64,000 bases of DNA from positions 62,001-126,000 of the forward strand of contig JAWKQE010000016.1 in the NCBI GenBank assembly GCA_041390305.1, read 5' to 3'. The notes under the pieces are model-generated. The model saw only the letters and a list, made by a program, of their open reading frames with translations. It had not been told where the DNA came from and did no database searches. Source of the DNA: JACKCR01 sp041390305. Its GTDB lineage: Bacteria > Eisenbacteria > RBG-16-71-46 > CAIMUX01. This document shows positions 55,024 to 63,241 of the stretch, piece after piece (position 1 is the stretch's first letter; each line of letters starts with the position of its first letter). The position numbers and the translations under genes are program-made.

Positions 55024-55746
55024 ATGAACGACTCGACACATCCGGCGCCCGGGTCGCCGCTCGGAGCCACGCCAGAGGCGCTCGTCGAGCAGTACCTCGG
55101 CTTCGTCACGGCCATCGCGAAGAAGATCCTCCGCGGGCTCCCGTCCTTCGTCGAGCTGGGAGACCTGGAGGGGTTCGGCCAGATCGGCCTGATCGAGGCC
55201 AGCCGCCGGTTCGACGCGAGCCGCGGGGTCCAGTTCAAGACCTTCGCCTACTACCGGATCCGGGGCGCCATCTACGACGGCATCCGGAAGATGGCCTGGT
55301 TCGACAAGGACCCGGACTACGACGTCACCTACCAGGCCGCCGCCAACGAGATCCTGACCGAGGACGCGGACTCCCGCTCCTCCGCCCAGGGCTCGGCCAC
55401 GCTCGAAGACGACATCCAGGGCACTCGGGAGACCATCCTGAGGTTGGCCGGGGCCCGGCTCCTCTCCCTCGACCACGAGAGCATGGGAGACATCGCCGGT
55501 GATTCCGCCGACCCGCACCGCGAGGCCGAGCTGGCCGACGCCGCCCGGATCGTCCACGACTGCATCGAGCAGCTGGACGAGAAGGAGCGGAACGTGGTCA
55601 AGGACTACTACTTCGGGCACCTGACGCTCGAGGAGGCGGGGGCGAAGATGGGCCTCTCGAAGTCCTGGACCTCCCGCGTCCACGCCCGGGCCCTCAAGAA
55701 CCTGGCCGCACTGGTCCAGAAACACGGCCTCGACGGGGTCACCTGA
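55024..55746 (+). CDS. RNA polymerase sigma factor, FliA/WhiG (sigma28) family
   Basis: Protein of 240 residues with sigma region 2 (VEQYLGFVTAIAKKILRGLP, FGQIGLIEASRRFDASRGVQ, FKTFAYYRIRGAIYDGIRKM), a region 3 of about 100 residues with an acidic insert, and region 4 helix-turn-helix (DEKERNVVKDYYFGHLTLEE, AGAKMGLSKSWTSRVHARAL). Spacing and motifs are those of the flagellar/WhiG branch, not of ECF factors. No flagellar gene is near. The next genes on the strand are type III secretion genes, so it probably drives the secretion regulon, by analogy to FliA with flagella (inference). Confidence 0.9.
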   Translation: MNDSTHPAPGSPLGATPEALVEQYLGFVTAIAKKILRGLPSFVELGDLEGFGQIGLIEASRRFDASRGVQFKTFAYYRIRGAIYDGIRKMAWFDKDPDYDVTYQAAANEILTEDADSRSSAQGSATLEDDIQGTRETILRLAGARLLSLDHESMGDIAGDSADPHREAELADAARIVHDCIEQLDEKERNVVKDYYFGHLTLEEAGAKMGLSKSWTSRVHARALKNLAALVQKHGLDGVT

Positions 55747-55840
55747 CCCGGTACTGACTGGCCCGAGCCGAGATTCCACGCAACTCGGGGGCGGAGGACC
55801 GCGATAAGACGGGCGGTCATCGGGAAAGGGTCAGTGACCA

Positions 55841-55860
55841 CCGGGAGGGAAGCCTCCCGG
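55841..55860. terminator. hairpin between the sigma factor gene and sctI
   Basis: CCGGGAGG-GAAG-CCTCCCGG: a perfect 8-base stem with a GAAG tetraloop; pairing extends to ACC/GGT with one mismatch. No T-run follows, so it may attenuate or process the transcript, not end it. Confidence 0.4.
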
Positions 55861-55942
55861 CGGTCCGGGCCCGACGCCACGGGGCGCAGGAGCCGCGCCC
55901 GACCCGGCGCCCGAACCCAACCGAACACGAGGAGCCAACGCC

Positions 55943-56479
55943 ATGACCGATGCAGTCGCTTCAGGAATCCGCCCCGACGTGATGGGGTCCTTCCAGCAGC
56001 AGCCCCAGGCTCCGGGTGGCAAGGCAGACTTCGAGGCGGCGCTGAACGCCGCCGAACCGGGGCAGACGCAGGGTCCCGCGGCCACTCCCCCGCCGATCGC
56101 GGCCGACGAGATCGTCCGGATGGAGCGGGAGCTCCAGACCAAGGTCCTCAAGATGGACCGCGCTTCCCAGGTCCAGTACTTCTCCGAGCCTCTCGACGTG
56201 TCGTTCGCGGCCTACGCGGAGATCCGGGAGCAGCTCGGACACGAACCGACGAGCCTCGCGCAGCAGAAGCTGGTCGAGACGCTCGATCGCCTCGGGACGG
56301 ACTATCAGGAACTCAGTGGGTTCCTTCAGGAGTTCGCTTCGGGTAAGGATTTCAGTCAGCAGGAACTGCTCGCGGTGCAGATCCGCTCGCATCAGATCCT
56401 CCAGAGCGTGGAGATCCTGAGCAAGTCGGTGGAGCAGAGCACGTCGGGCATGAAGACGATCTTCCAGACCAATGTGTAA
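55943..56479 (+). CDS. sctI: type III secretion inner-rod protein SctI
   Basis: Protein of 178 residues with GAGGAG upstream and no signal peptide. The N-terminal 60 residues are Gln/Pro/Ala-rich and disordered-looking. The C-terminal helix is the SctI/YscI/PrgJ signature: SQQELLAVQIRSHQILQSVE followed by ILSKSVEQSTSGMKTIFQTN. It forms the inner rod that joins the export gate to the needle. At 178 residues it is longer than YscI (115), the excess lying at the N-terminus. Its stop overlaps the SctJ region. Confidence 0.88.
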   Translation: MTDAVASGIRPDVMGSFQQQPQAPGGKADFEAALNAAEPGQTQGPAATPPPIAADEIVRMERELQTKVLKMDRASQVQYFSEPLDVSFAAYAEIREQLGHEPTSLAQQKLVETLDRLGTDYQELSGFLQEFASGKDFSQQELLAVQIRSHQILQSVEILSKSVEQSTSGMKTIFQTNV

Positions 56480-56498
56480 GCCGGAGAAGGGGGTTTCC

Positions 56499-57296
56499 GT
56501 GAGGTCTTGGCTCAGGACGGCTGGTCGACTCTTGGTCTTGGGGTCCGTCCTCCTCCTCGTCGGATGTCAGAAGGTCGACGTGATGGGTGGGCTCTCCGAG
56601 GCAGAGGCAGTCGACCTCATCGTCCTCCTCAGGCAAAACGGCATCTCCGCCAGCAAGACCGGCGTCGGATCCGGGCAGGACGTGCTCTACTCCGTGACGG
56701 TCTCCCAGCCGGACGCGAGCAACGCGTTCCTCGTGCTCGCGGAGAACGACCGGCCGCGGCCCGAACCGCAGGGGTTCGCCGAGCTCTACGGCAAGTCGAA
56801 GATGATCCCGACGGAAACCGAAGAGCGGGCCCTCTTCCTCCACGCACAGTCCGGGGAACTCGAACGCACGATCGAGTCGATGCCGTCCGTGATCGACGCG
56901 CGCGTTCACGTCTCGCTGCCGCAGCGCGATCGGCTCGCGGAGTACGTGAGCAAGAATCCCGCGCCCGAGCCGACCGCGGCGGTCTTCGTCAAGCACTGGA
57001 TCGAGGACGACAAGACGCCTGCGTCCGCCCGCCTCGATGTCGGAGAGATCCGGGAGCTGGTCGCGTCGAGCATCGATGGGCTCGACAAGGACCACGTCAC
57101 CGTCGTGAAGAAGGGGATCGCGCCGGATACGCGGAAGCTCCCGCGTTCGGGGCCGGATCCGATGATGTTCTTCTATCCACTCGCCGGCCTCACCGTGCTC
57201 CTCGTCGGGCTGTCGGTCTTCCTCCTCCTCAGGAACCGGAGTCTCTCCCGTCAGCTCCACGAAGCGCCCACCCGCGCCGCGGCCACGCGTAGCTGA
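56499..57296 (+). CDS. sctJ: type III secretion inner-membrane ring lipoprotein SctJ
   Basis: Lipoprotein of 265 residues. GTG at 56499 is preferred, with GGAGAAGGGGG directly upstream; an ATG at 56472 inside sctI is unlikely. Lipobox LLLVGC near residue 22. Ring-building motifs typical of YscJ/PrgK/HrcJ: YSVTVSQPDASNAFLVLAEN, GKSKMIPTETEERALFLHAQ, GELERTIESMPSVIDARVHV, TAAVFVKHW and EIRELVASSIDGLDKDHVTV. A C-terminal membrane helix (YPLAGLTVLLVGLSVFLLL) ends in a basic tail. The length and single short periplasmic part separate it from flagellar FliF (over 500 residues). Confidence 0.95.
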   Translation: MRSWLRTAGRLLVLGSVLLLVGCQKVDVMGGLSEAEAVDLIVLLRQNGISASKTGVGSGQDVLYSVTVSQPDASNAFLVLAENDRPRPEPQGFAELYGKSKMIPTETEERALFLHAQSGELERTIESMPSVIDARVHVSLPQRDRLAEYVSKNPAPEPTAAVFVKHWIEDDKTPASARLDVGEIRELVASSIDGLDKDHVTVVKKGIAPDTRKLPRSGPDPMMFFYPLAGLTVLLVGLSVFLLLRNRSLSRQLHEAPTRAAATRS

Positions 57297-57304
57297 GGCC
57301 CGAC

Positions 57305-58315
57305 GTGTCCGGAAGTTCGCCCAATCTCGCCGAGGTCCGCGGATTCACCCGCGGCTTCCTCCTCGCCTCGGACTGGGCGGACGAAACGCCGGACAGCAGC
57401 GTCGCGGAGCGAGTGCCTCGTCTCGGCGGCGAGGACATGAAGATGCTCTACCGGGCGTTTCGCGCCCTCCCTGCCGAGTCCCGGCGGGCGTTCCGAACGA
57501 CCTGGGCGAAGCGGGACCGTCTCCGGAGAATCGACGAAGCCGTCGACCTCCATCCGAGCTGGATGGTGGAAACACTGAAGGACGAGCCCCCGGCGCTCTT
57601 CCTCCTCGCGCTCGGTGAACTGGAACCGGACCTCGCGCGCAGCGTGCTCCGTGAACTCTGGCCGAAGAAGCGGCCCCGTGCCGAAGACGCACTGGGAGAG
57701 ATCTCTCCCCTCTCGCCGTCCCTCGCGGGCGCGTTCCGGCGGTGGCTCTTCGAGCGATGGGTCCACCTTCCGAGCACGTCCTCGGCGTCGACAGGTACAC
57801 CTGCGCGGTCAGGCACAGATGCGTCTTCAGGCGCACCTGCGCCGGGCGGCGCGCAGGATGGCATGTCCGCTCTCCTCGCCCTCGATGCGGGGCAGCTCTG
57901 GCTGCTCGCCCAGGAGTTCGGACGGAAGGCGCTCGCGGACCACGGTGGACGGCTGACGCCCGACCATCCGTCGAAAGACGGGCGGCTCGCGTTCGCCGCG
58001 AGTGCGGACGACAACGAGCGGATCGGACTCCTCGGCCTTCGTCTCATCGCCAGAGTGCTCGCAGGCTTCCCGCGCGACTACGCGCTCCACATCGCGCAGC
58101 GGATCGCGCTCCCGGTCGCACGGCCGTTCCTCGACTGGCGGGACGAGTTCGCCGCACTGCGTGGCGCCCCGCCTGCTGCAGGAGCACCGTCTCGTTCGGG
58201 AACGTCCACGCCAGACGGAGACTCTGCGGAAGAGATGTTCGGCGCGTCGGCCGATGAGATCCTGGAGCGGGCGAAGGCCCTCAGTGGAGACGGAAGCCGG
58301 GGAGAGCAGCGATGA
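57305..58315 (+). CDS. SctK-position secretion protein with FliG-like stretch
   Basis: Protein of 336 residues, GTG start at 57305, lying exactly between sctJ and sctL as sctK does in Yersinia and FliG does in flagella. No signal peptide or membrane helix. Residues 85-125 (WMVETLKDEPPALFLLALGE, LEPDLARSVLRELWPKKR) resemble the middle domain of FliG (hPQxxAxxLxxLxPxxAxxVL). A Ser/Thr/Gly/Pro-rich spacer near 160-185 precedes a second helical part (MSALLALDAGQLWLLAQEFG, IGLLGLRLIARVLAGFPRDY). A cytoplasmic sorting-platform component is likely. A true SctK is the alternative; the two families differ in fold, so structure would decide. Confidence 0.6.
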   Translation: MSGSSPNLAEVRGFTRGFLLASDWADETPDSSVAERVPRLGGEDMKMLYRAFRALPAESRRAFRTTWAKRDRLRRIDEAVDLHPSWMVETLKDEPPALFLLALGELEPDLARSVLRELWPKKRPRAEDALGEISPLSPSLAGAFRRWLFERWVHLPSTSSASTGTPARSGTDASSGAPAPGGAQDGMSALLALDAGQLWLLAQEFGRKALADHGGRLTPDHPSKDGRLAFAASADDNERIGLLGLRLIARVLAGFPRDYALHIAQRIALPVARPFLDWRDEFAALRGAPPAAGAPSRSGTSTPDGDSAEEMFGASADEILERAKALSGDGSRGEQR

Positions 58316-58956
58316 GCAGCCGCATCTTGAAGGGCGGAGGGGACGCGGATCACGGCGATGGCGCCCCTCGCCTCGACATGGCACCCGGACGCGTGATCAA
58401 GAAGGACGTGGCGTCCGCGCAGGAGATCGCCCGGGACCTCAGGCAGTCGGCCGAAGGCGAGGCCGAACGGATCCTCGCCGCGGCGCGCGCCGAAGCGGAG
58501 TCCCTCCGCGCGAAGGCGCACGACGAGGGATACGCGGCCGGGCTCGCCGAGTGGACGGAGAAAGTCCTGGACGCCGGCCGGAAGGAGGCGGAGCGCAAGG
58601 ACCGAACGCGCGACGACCTCGTCCGCCTCAGCATCCGGATCGCGCGCAAGATCCTCGGACGCGAGATCGAGTCGGTCGAGCAGACGGCGTCGGACCTCGT
58701 CGTCCAGGCCGTGCGTGGTCTCCATCACGAAGGCCGGATCCGCGTGCATCTGCGTCCCGAGGACTTCGATCGCGTCCAGCAGGAACGGGGACGTCTCATC
58801 GACGAGATCGGTGGACACGTCGAGATCGAACTCGTGCAGGACAGGGAGATCGAGGGCGGAGGCTGCCGGGTCGAGACGCCGTTCGGGATCGTGGACGCGT
58901 CGCTCGAAACGCAGCTCCGCGTGCTCGAGGACGCACTCCTGGGCCGGAAGCGATAG
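58312..58956 (+). CDS. sctL: type III secretion ATPase stator protein SctL
   Basis: Cytoplasmic protein of 214 residues starting inside the stop of the previous gene (ATGA). An N-terminal polar segment leads to a long charged coiled coil (AQEIARDLRQSAEGEAERIL, AAARAEAESLRAKAHDEGYA) and a C-terminal FliH/HrpE domain (DLVRLSIRIARKILGREIES, VRIHLRPEDFDRV is read as RIRVHLRPEDFDRVQQ, then EIEGGGCRVETPFGIVDASLE). The GG...V-TP-G-VDAS block near residue 185 is diagnostic of the family. It anchors and restrains the ATPase SctN, whose gene follows after ten bases. Confidence 0.92.
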   Translation: MSSRILKGGGDADHGDGAPRLDMAPGRVIKKDVASAQEIARDLRQSAEGEAERILAAARAEAESLRAKAHDEGYAAGLAEWTEKVLDAGRKEAERKDRTRDDLVRLSIRIARKILGREIESVEQTASDLVVQAVRGLHHEGRIRVHLRPEDFDRVQQERGRLIDEIGGHVEIELVQDREIEGGGCRVETPFGIVDASLETQLRVLEDALLGRKR

Positions 58957-58966
58957 CGAGGATCAC

Positions 58967-60295
58967 GTGAGCGAGTTCGGCGACTTCGAACTGGACCTCG
59001 ACCGGATCGAGAGCGTGCTCGACCGCGTCTCTCCGATGGAAGTGCGCGGCCGGGTCACCGGCCTCGTCGGCATCATCGTGAAGGCGGCGCTGCCCGAGGC
59101 CTGGGTCGGCGAACTCTGCTACATCAAGAACCCGCACAGCGACGAGCTCGTGAGGGCGGAAGTCGTCGGTTTCGATCGCCACGAAGCGCTCCTCATGCCG
59201 CTGGGCGAACTCGCGAACATCGGCATGGCGAGCGAGGTGATCCCGACCGGGCGTGGACTCGTCGTCAAGGTGGGCGAAGCGCTCCTCGGCCGCGTCGTGA
59301 ACGGGCTCGGCGAGCCGCGCGACCTCGCGGAACGCGGGCCGCTCCTCACCGAGCAGGAGTATCCGGTCATGGCGCCGCCGCCCGATCCGCTCGTCCGGAA
59401 GCGGATCCAGCATCCGCTCCCGATCGGGATCAAGGCGGTCGACGGCATCCTCACCGTGGGCGAAGGACAACGCGTCGGCCTCTTCGCCGCCGCGGGCGGT
59501 GGCAAGTCGACGTTCCTCGGCATGGTGGCCCGGAACACGGCCGCCGACGTCAACGTGATCGCGCTGATCGGAGAACGAGGCCGCGAGGTCAACGACTTCA
59601 TCGAAGAGAGCCTCGGCCCCGAGGGGATGGCGCGCTCGGTCGTCGTCGTGGCGACTTCGGACGAACCGTCGCTCGTGCGTCTCAAGGCGGCGTATGTGGC
59701 CCAGGCGATCGCGGACTACTTCCGCGACCAGGGCAAGAAGGTGATGCTGATGATGGACTCGGTCACGCGGTTCGCGCGGGCCCAGCGTGAAGTCGGCCTC
59801 GCCGCGGGGGAACCCCCCGCGCGCGCCGGATTCACTCCGTCCGTCTTCTCAGAACTCCCCAAGCTCCTCGAACGGTCCGGCAACTCCGACAAGGGGTCGA
59901 TCACGGCGTTCTACACGGTGCTGGTCGAAGGCGACGACATGACCGAGCCGGTCGCGGACGAAGTCCGGTCGATCCTGGACGGACACATCATCCTCACGCG
60001 TCGTCTCGCGGCATCGGGCCACTACCCGGCGATCGACATCGGCGCGAGCGCGAGCCGCGTCTTCCCCGCCGTCACGGAAGCGGACCACCAGAAGGCCGCG
60101 GCCCGGCTCCGCGAACTCCTCGCGCTCTACGAGGAGAACCGCGACGCGATCACGTACGGGATCTACAAGCGCGGCACCGACGCGAAGCTCGACGAGGCGA
60201 TCTCGAAGATCGACGCCATCACCGCGTTCCTCCGGCAGGGAACGGGCGAGAAGTTCGCGTTCGACGACAGCATCGCCACGCTCGGCCGGATCTGA
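58967..60295 (+). CDS. sctN: type III secretion ATPase SctN
   Basis: Hexameric F1-type ATPase of 442 residues that unfolds and feeds substrates to the export gate. GTG at 58967 follows GCGAGG and lies ten bases after sctL. Walker A is GLFAAAGGGKSTFLG near residues 171-185; IALIGERGREVNDFIEES and the Walker B strand VMLMMDSVTRFARAQREVGLA (in the shorter form VMLMMDSVTRFA) follow near 200 and 259; KGSITAFYTVLVEGDD and the C-terminal SRVFPAVTEADHQ are typical. The company of SctI, SctJ and SctL makes the injectisome enzyme far more likely than flagellar FliI. The operon appears to end here: no SctO, SctP, SctQ, gate or secretin gene follows. Confidence 0.93.
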   Translation: MSEFGDFELDLDRIESVLDRVSPMEVRGRVTGLVGIIVKAALPEAWVGELCYIKNPHSDELVRAEVVGFDRHEALLMPLGELANIGMASEVIPTGRGLVVKVGEALLGRVVNGLGEPRDLAERGPLLTEQEYPVMAPPPDPLVRKRIQHPLPIGIKAVDGILTVGEGQRVGLFAAAGGGKSTFLGMVARNTAADVNVIALIGERGREVNDFIEESLGPEGMARSVVVVATSDEPSLVRLKAAYVAQAIADYFRDQGKKVMLMMDSVTRFARAQREVGLAAGEPPARAGFTPSVFSELPKLLERSGNSDKGSITAFYTVLVEGDDMTEPVADEVRSILDGHIILTRRLAASGHYPAIDIGASASRVFPAVTEADHQKAAARLRELLALYEENRDAITYGIYKRGTDAKLDEAISKIDAITAFLRQGTGEKFAFDDSIATLGRI

Positions 60296-60357
60296 CAGTT
60301 CTCGCGCTGAGAAGTCCGACTTCGCAGCACACGACGAGCGGGATCGGCCGCACTGCG

Positions 60358-60373
60358 GGTGCGAGATCGCACC
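60358..60373. promoter_or_regulatory. 16-base palindrome before the S9 peptidase gene
   Basis: GGTGCGA-GA-TCGCACC, perfect 7-base arms, 92 bases before the next start and 63 beyond sctN. Too short a loop for a good RNA hairpin; a dimer-binding site or part of a terminator. Confidence 0.35.
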
Positions 60374-60465
60374 TGTCAGCAGCGCGGGATCCGTCGCTTT
60401 CGCGGCACGAGTTCAGCGACTAAGCTCCCTGGGTGTCTCCGGCCCTGTACCCACGGGAGTGATCG

Positions 60466-63078
60466 ATGAACGCCCTTACCTTCCTCTCTCCGGCGTCGGA
60501 CCGTCCGGCCGCCCCTCTCTGTGAGACGCCCGCGCCCGGGCTGCGTTCCGTCCGCACCGCTGGTTCCCACTGCGAGCCGCGCGCCACCCGGCCGCGTTCC
60601 GTCCGCACCGGCCTTCTCTGCCTCGGGCTGACCCTGACGGCGGCCCTGGCGGTGACGAATGCGCGTGCCGAAGACGCGCTCACGTACCAGATGCCGCCCC
60701 AGGTGCTGGCGGACATGGTGCTCGCGCCGCCCACGCCCGGCGTCGCACTCAGCCCGAACGAAGAGTGGCTGCTCCTTCTCGAGTCGCCCGGGCTTCCATC
60801 GATCGCGGAGGTGGCGGAACCGGAGCTGCGGCTGGCCGGACTCAGGATGAATCCGCGGACGAACGGAGAGAGTCGCGACCGTCCGATGAGCGGGATCACG
60901 TTCCAGCCGATGAACGGCGGAGATCCGGTCGCGGTAGGCGGCTTCCCGGAAGGCACGCGGATCACGCATCCGCGCTGGTCCCCGGACGGGAACACACTGG
61001 CCTTCGTCGCCGGTATCGAAGACCGGCTCGAACTCTGGGCGGTGGGACTGGGTGAGTCCACGGCCCGGCGCGTCACGGGCGACGGGGTTCGGCTGAACGG
61101 CGTCTACGGACGTCCCTACGAATGGCGATCGGACTCGAAGAGCGTGGTCGCGCTCGTCGTTCCCGAGGGTCGCGGGCTCCCGCCGGAGGAGTCCTACGTC
61201 CCGACCGGGCCGATCGTGCAGGAGAACCTGGGCAAGACGGCCGCGGCCCGGACCCTCCAGGACCTGCTCGAGAACCCCTACGACGAAGACGTCTTCGACT
61301 ACTACGCAACGTCCCAGCTCGAGCTGATCGGTCTCGATGGTTCGGTGCGTGCAATCGGCACGCCCGGAGTGGTGCGTGGCTTCGAGCCGTCCCCGGACGG
61401 GAAGCTCGTTCTGGTCGAGACGATCCACAGGCCCTACAGCTACTCCCTCCAGGAGGACTCCTTCCCCCGCCGGATCGAGGTCTGGGACGTCGAGAAGAAC
61501 GCTCCCGTCCATCTCGTCGTGGACCGTCCGCTCCAGGACGAGGTGCCGATCACGTTCGGCTCCGTCGAGAAGGGGCCGCGTTCCGTCGGCTGGCGGGACG
61601 ACGTGGGCGCGATGCTCGTCTGGACGGAGGCACTCGACGGTGGAGACGCAGGCGCCGAAGCCGAGTGGCGCGACCAGGTCTACCTGCTCGAAGCACCGTT
61701 CCGCGGAAAGCCGAAGCCGCTGATCAAGCTCAGCAACCGGTACGGTGGAGTCCGCTGGGGAACAGGCGACCTCGCGTTCGTCAGCTCCTGGTGGAGGGCG
61801 ACCCGCAACGTCAAGACGTGGGCCGTCGCGCCGGATCATCTCAAGCGGAAGCCGAAGCTGGTCGAGGACCGCTCCTATCAGGACCGGTACAGCGACCCCG
61901 GCGACCCGATGACGAGAAGGAACGAGTACGGAAGGAACGTCGTCCTCACGGTGGGCAACGGCCTCACGATCTTCCGGAGCGGAACCGGCGCCTCTCCCGA
62001 GGGGAACCGTCCGTTCGTCGATCGCTGCGACATCGCGAGCGGAGAGACGGTGCGGCTCTTCCACAGCGAGGCGCCCTACTACGAGAATCCGGTCGACCTG
62101 CTCGGGCCGAATCACGACTTCGTCCTGACCCGGCGCGAGTCGCAGACGGAGCCACCCAACTACTTCGTGCGGAGTCTCACCGACGGGACGACCGACCAGA
62201 AGACGTTCTTCCCCAACCCGACGCCGCAACTGGACGGAATCTCGAAGGAGCTCATCACGTACGAGCGCGCCGACGGTCTACAGCTCTCCGGCACGCTCTA
62301 CCTCCCGGCCGGATACGACCAGGAACGCGACGGCCCCCTCCCCGTCCTCCTCTGGGCCTACCCAAACGAGTTCAAGAGCCGCGACGATGCAGGACAGGTG
62401 ACGGACTCGCCCTACCGCTTCACCCGGGTGGGTTGGTGGTCCCCGATGCTCTTCCTCGCCCGCGGCTACGCCGTTCTCGACGATCCGTCCATGCCGATCA
62501 TCGGCGAGGGCGACACGGAGCCGAACGACACCTTCGTCGAACAGCTCGTCTCGAGCGCCGAGGCAGCGGTGCGCGAACTCGTCCGTCGCGGCGTCGGTGA
62601 CCCGGACCGGATGGCGGTCGGCGGCCACAGCTACGGCGCGTTCATGACCGCGAACCTCCTCGCCCACTCAGACCTCTTCCGCGCCGGCCTCCCCCGCTCC
62701 GGAGCGTACAACCGCAGCCTCACGCCGTTCGGATTCCAGGGCGAGGAGCGTACGTTCTGGGAAGCGCCGGAGGTCTACTTCGGGATGTCCCCGTTCATGC
62801 ACGCCGACAAGATCAACGAGCCGATCCTCATCGTCCACGGCGCGGCCGACAACAACTCCGGAACGTACCCGATGCAGAGTGAGCGGATGTACGCCGCGAT
62901 CAAGGGGCTCGGCGGCACCGCGCGGCTCGTCATGCTCCCCGCGGAGAGCCACGGCTACCGGGCCGCGGAGTCGGTGCTCCATCTGATGTGGGAGACCGAT
63001 CGCTGGCTCGACACGTACGTCAAGAACGCGGGGCCCCGGGAGGTTCCGGCGGAGGGAGACGGCAAGGTCGGCGACTGA
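60466..63078 (+). CDS. S9 family peptidase, glutamyl endopeptidase-like
   Basis: Exported serine peptidase of 870 residues, GGGAG upstream. The N-terminal 70 residues contain two copies of PRSVRT-like sequence from a 17-base direct repeat 51 bases apart, then a hydrophobic signal core (LLCLGLTLTAALAV) ending at NARAED. A beta-propeller with blades such as WSPDGNTLAFVAGIEDRLEL and YEWRSDSKSVVAL runs to about residue 580. The alpha/beta-hydrolase part carries PVLLWAYPNEFKSRDDAGQV, catalytic Ser in GGHSYGAF near 722, Asp in HGAADNNSG near 793, and His in ESHGYRA near 828. It resembles S9D glutamyl endopeptidases. It also lies behind the secretion genes without sharing evident regulation. Confidence 0.9.
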   Translation: MNALTFLSPASDRPAAPLCETPAPGLRSVRTAGSHCEPRATRPRSVRTGLLCLGLTLTAALAVTNARAEDALTYQMPPQVLADMVLAPPTPGVALSPNEEWLLLLESPGLPSIAEVAEPELRLAGLRMNPRTNGESRDRPMSGITFQPMNGGDPVAVGGFPEGTRITHPRWSPDGNTLAFVAGIEDRLELWAVGLGESTARRVTGDGVRLNGVYGRPYEWRSDSKSVVALVVPEGRGLPPEESYVPTGPIVQENLGKTAAARTLQDLLENPYDEDVFDYYATSQLELIGLDGSVRAIGTPGVVRGFEPSPDGKLVLVETIHRPYSYSLQEDSFPRRIEVWDVEKNAPVHLVVDRPLQDEVPITFGSVEKGPRSVGWRDDVGAMLVWTEALDGGDAGAEAEWRDQVYLLEAPFRGKPKPLIKLSNRYGGVRWGTGDLAFVSSWWRATRNVKTWAVAPDHLKRKPKLVEDRSYQDRYSDPGDPMTRRNEYGRNVVLTVGNGLTIFRSGTGASPEGNRPFVDRCDIASGETVRLFHSEAPYYENPVDLLGPNHDFVLTRRESQTEPPNYFVRSLTDGTTDQKTFFPNPTPQLDGISKELITYERADGLQLSGTLYLPAGYDQERDGPLPVLLWAYPNEFKSRDDAGQVTDSPYRFTRVGWWSPMLFLARGYAVLDDPSMPIIGEGDTEPNDTFVEQLVSSAEAAVRELVRRGVGDPDRMAVGGHSYGAFMTANLLAHSDLFRAGLPRSGAYNRSLTPFGFQGEERTFWEAPEVYFGMSPFMHADKINEPILIVHGAADNNSGTYPMQSERMYAAIKGLGGTARLVMLPAESHGYRAAESVLHLMWETDRWLDTYVKNAGPREVPAEGDGKVGD

Positions 63079-63241
63079 GAGAACACGGCGAAGGCGGACG
63101 CCATGGCGGCGGGACGAGTCCCCGCTGCGGCGTCGCTGTTCGTGTGGGCACCTCGGAAGTGATGCACGGGAAGTGATCGTGCGTGTGACGCTGATCGCCC
63201 TGCGGTGCGCTACTCGAAGATCCTCACCGACCCACTCCCGA

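Noticed and set aside
55799..55808. Possible sigma28 promoter -10 element (CGCGATAA) before sctI
   Set aside because: Six of eight bases match GCCGATAA but no TAAA-type -35 lies at the proper distance, so it was not called as a promoter.
58967..60295. Flagellar FliI instead of SctN
   Set aside because: Neighbours SctI and a short lipoprotein SctJ are injectisome-specific, and FliF, FliG proper, FliJ and hook genes are missing.
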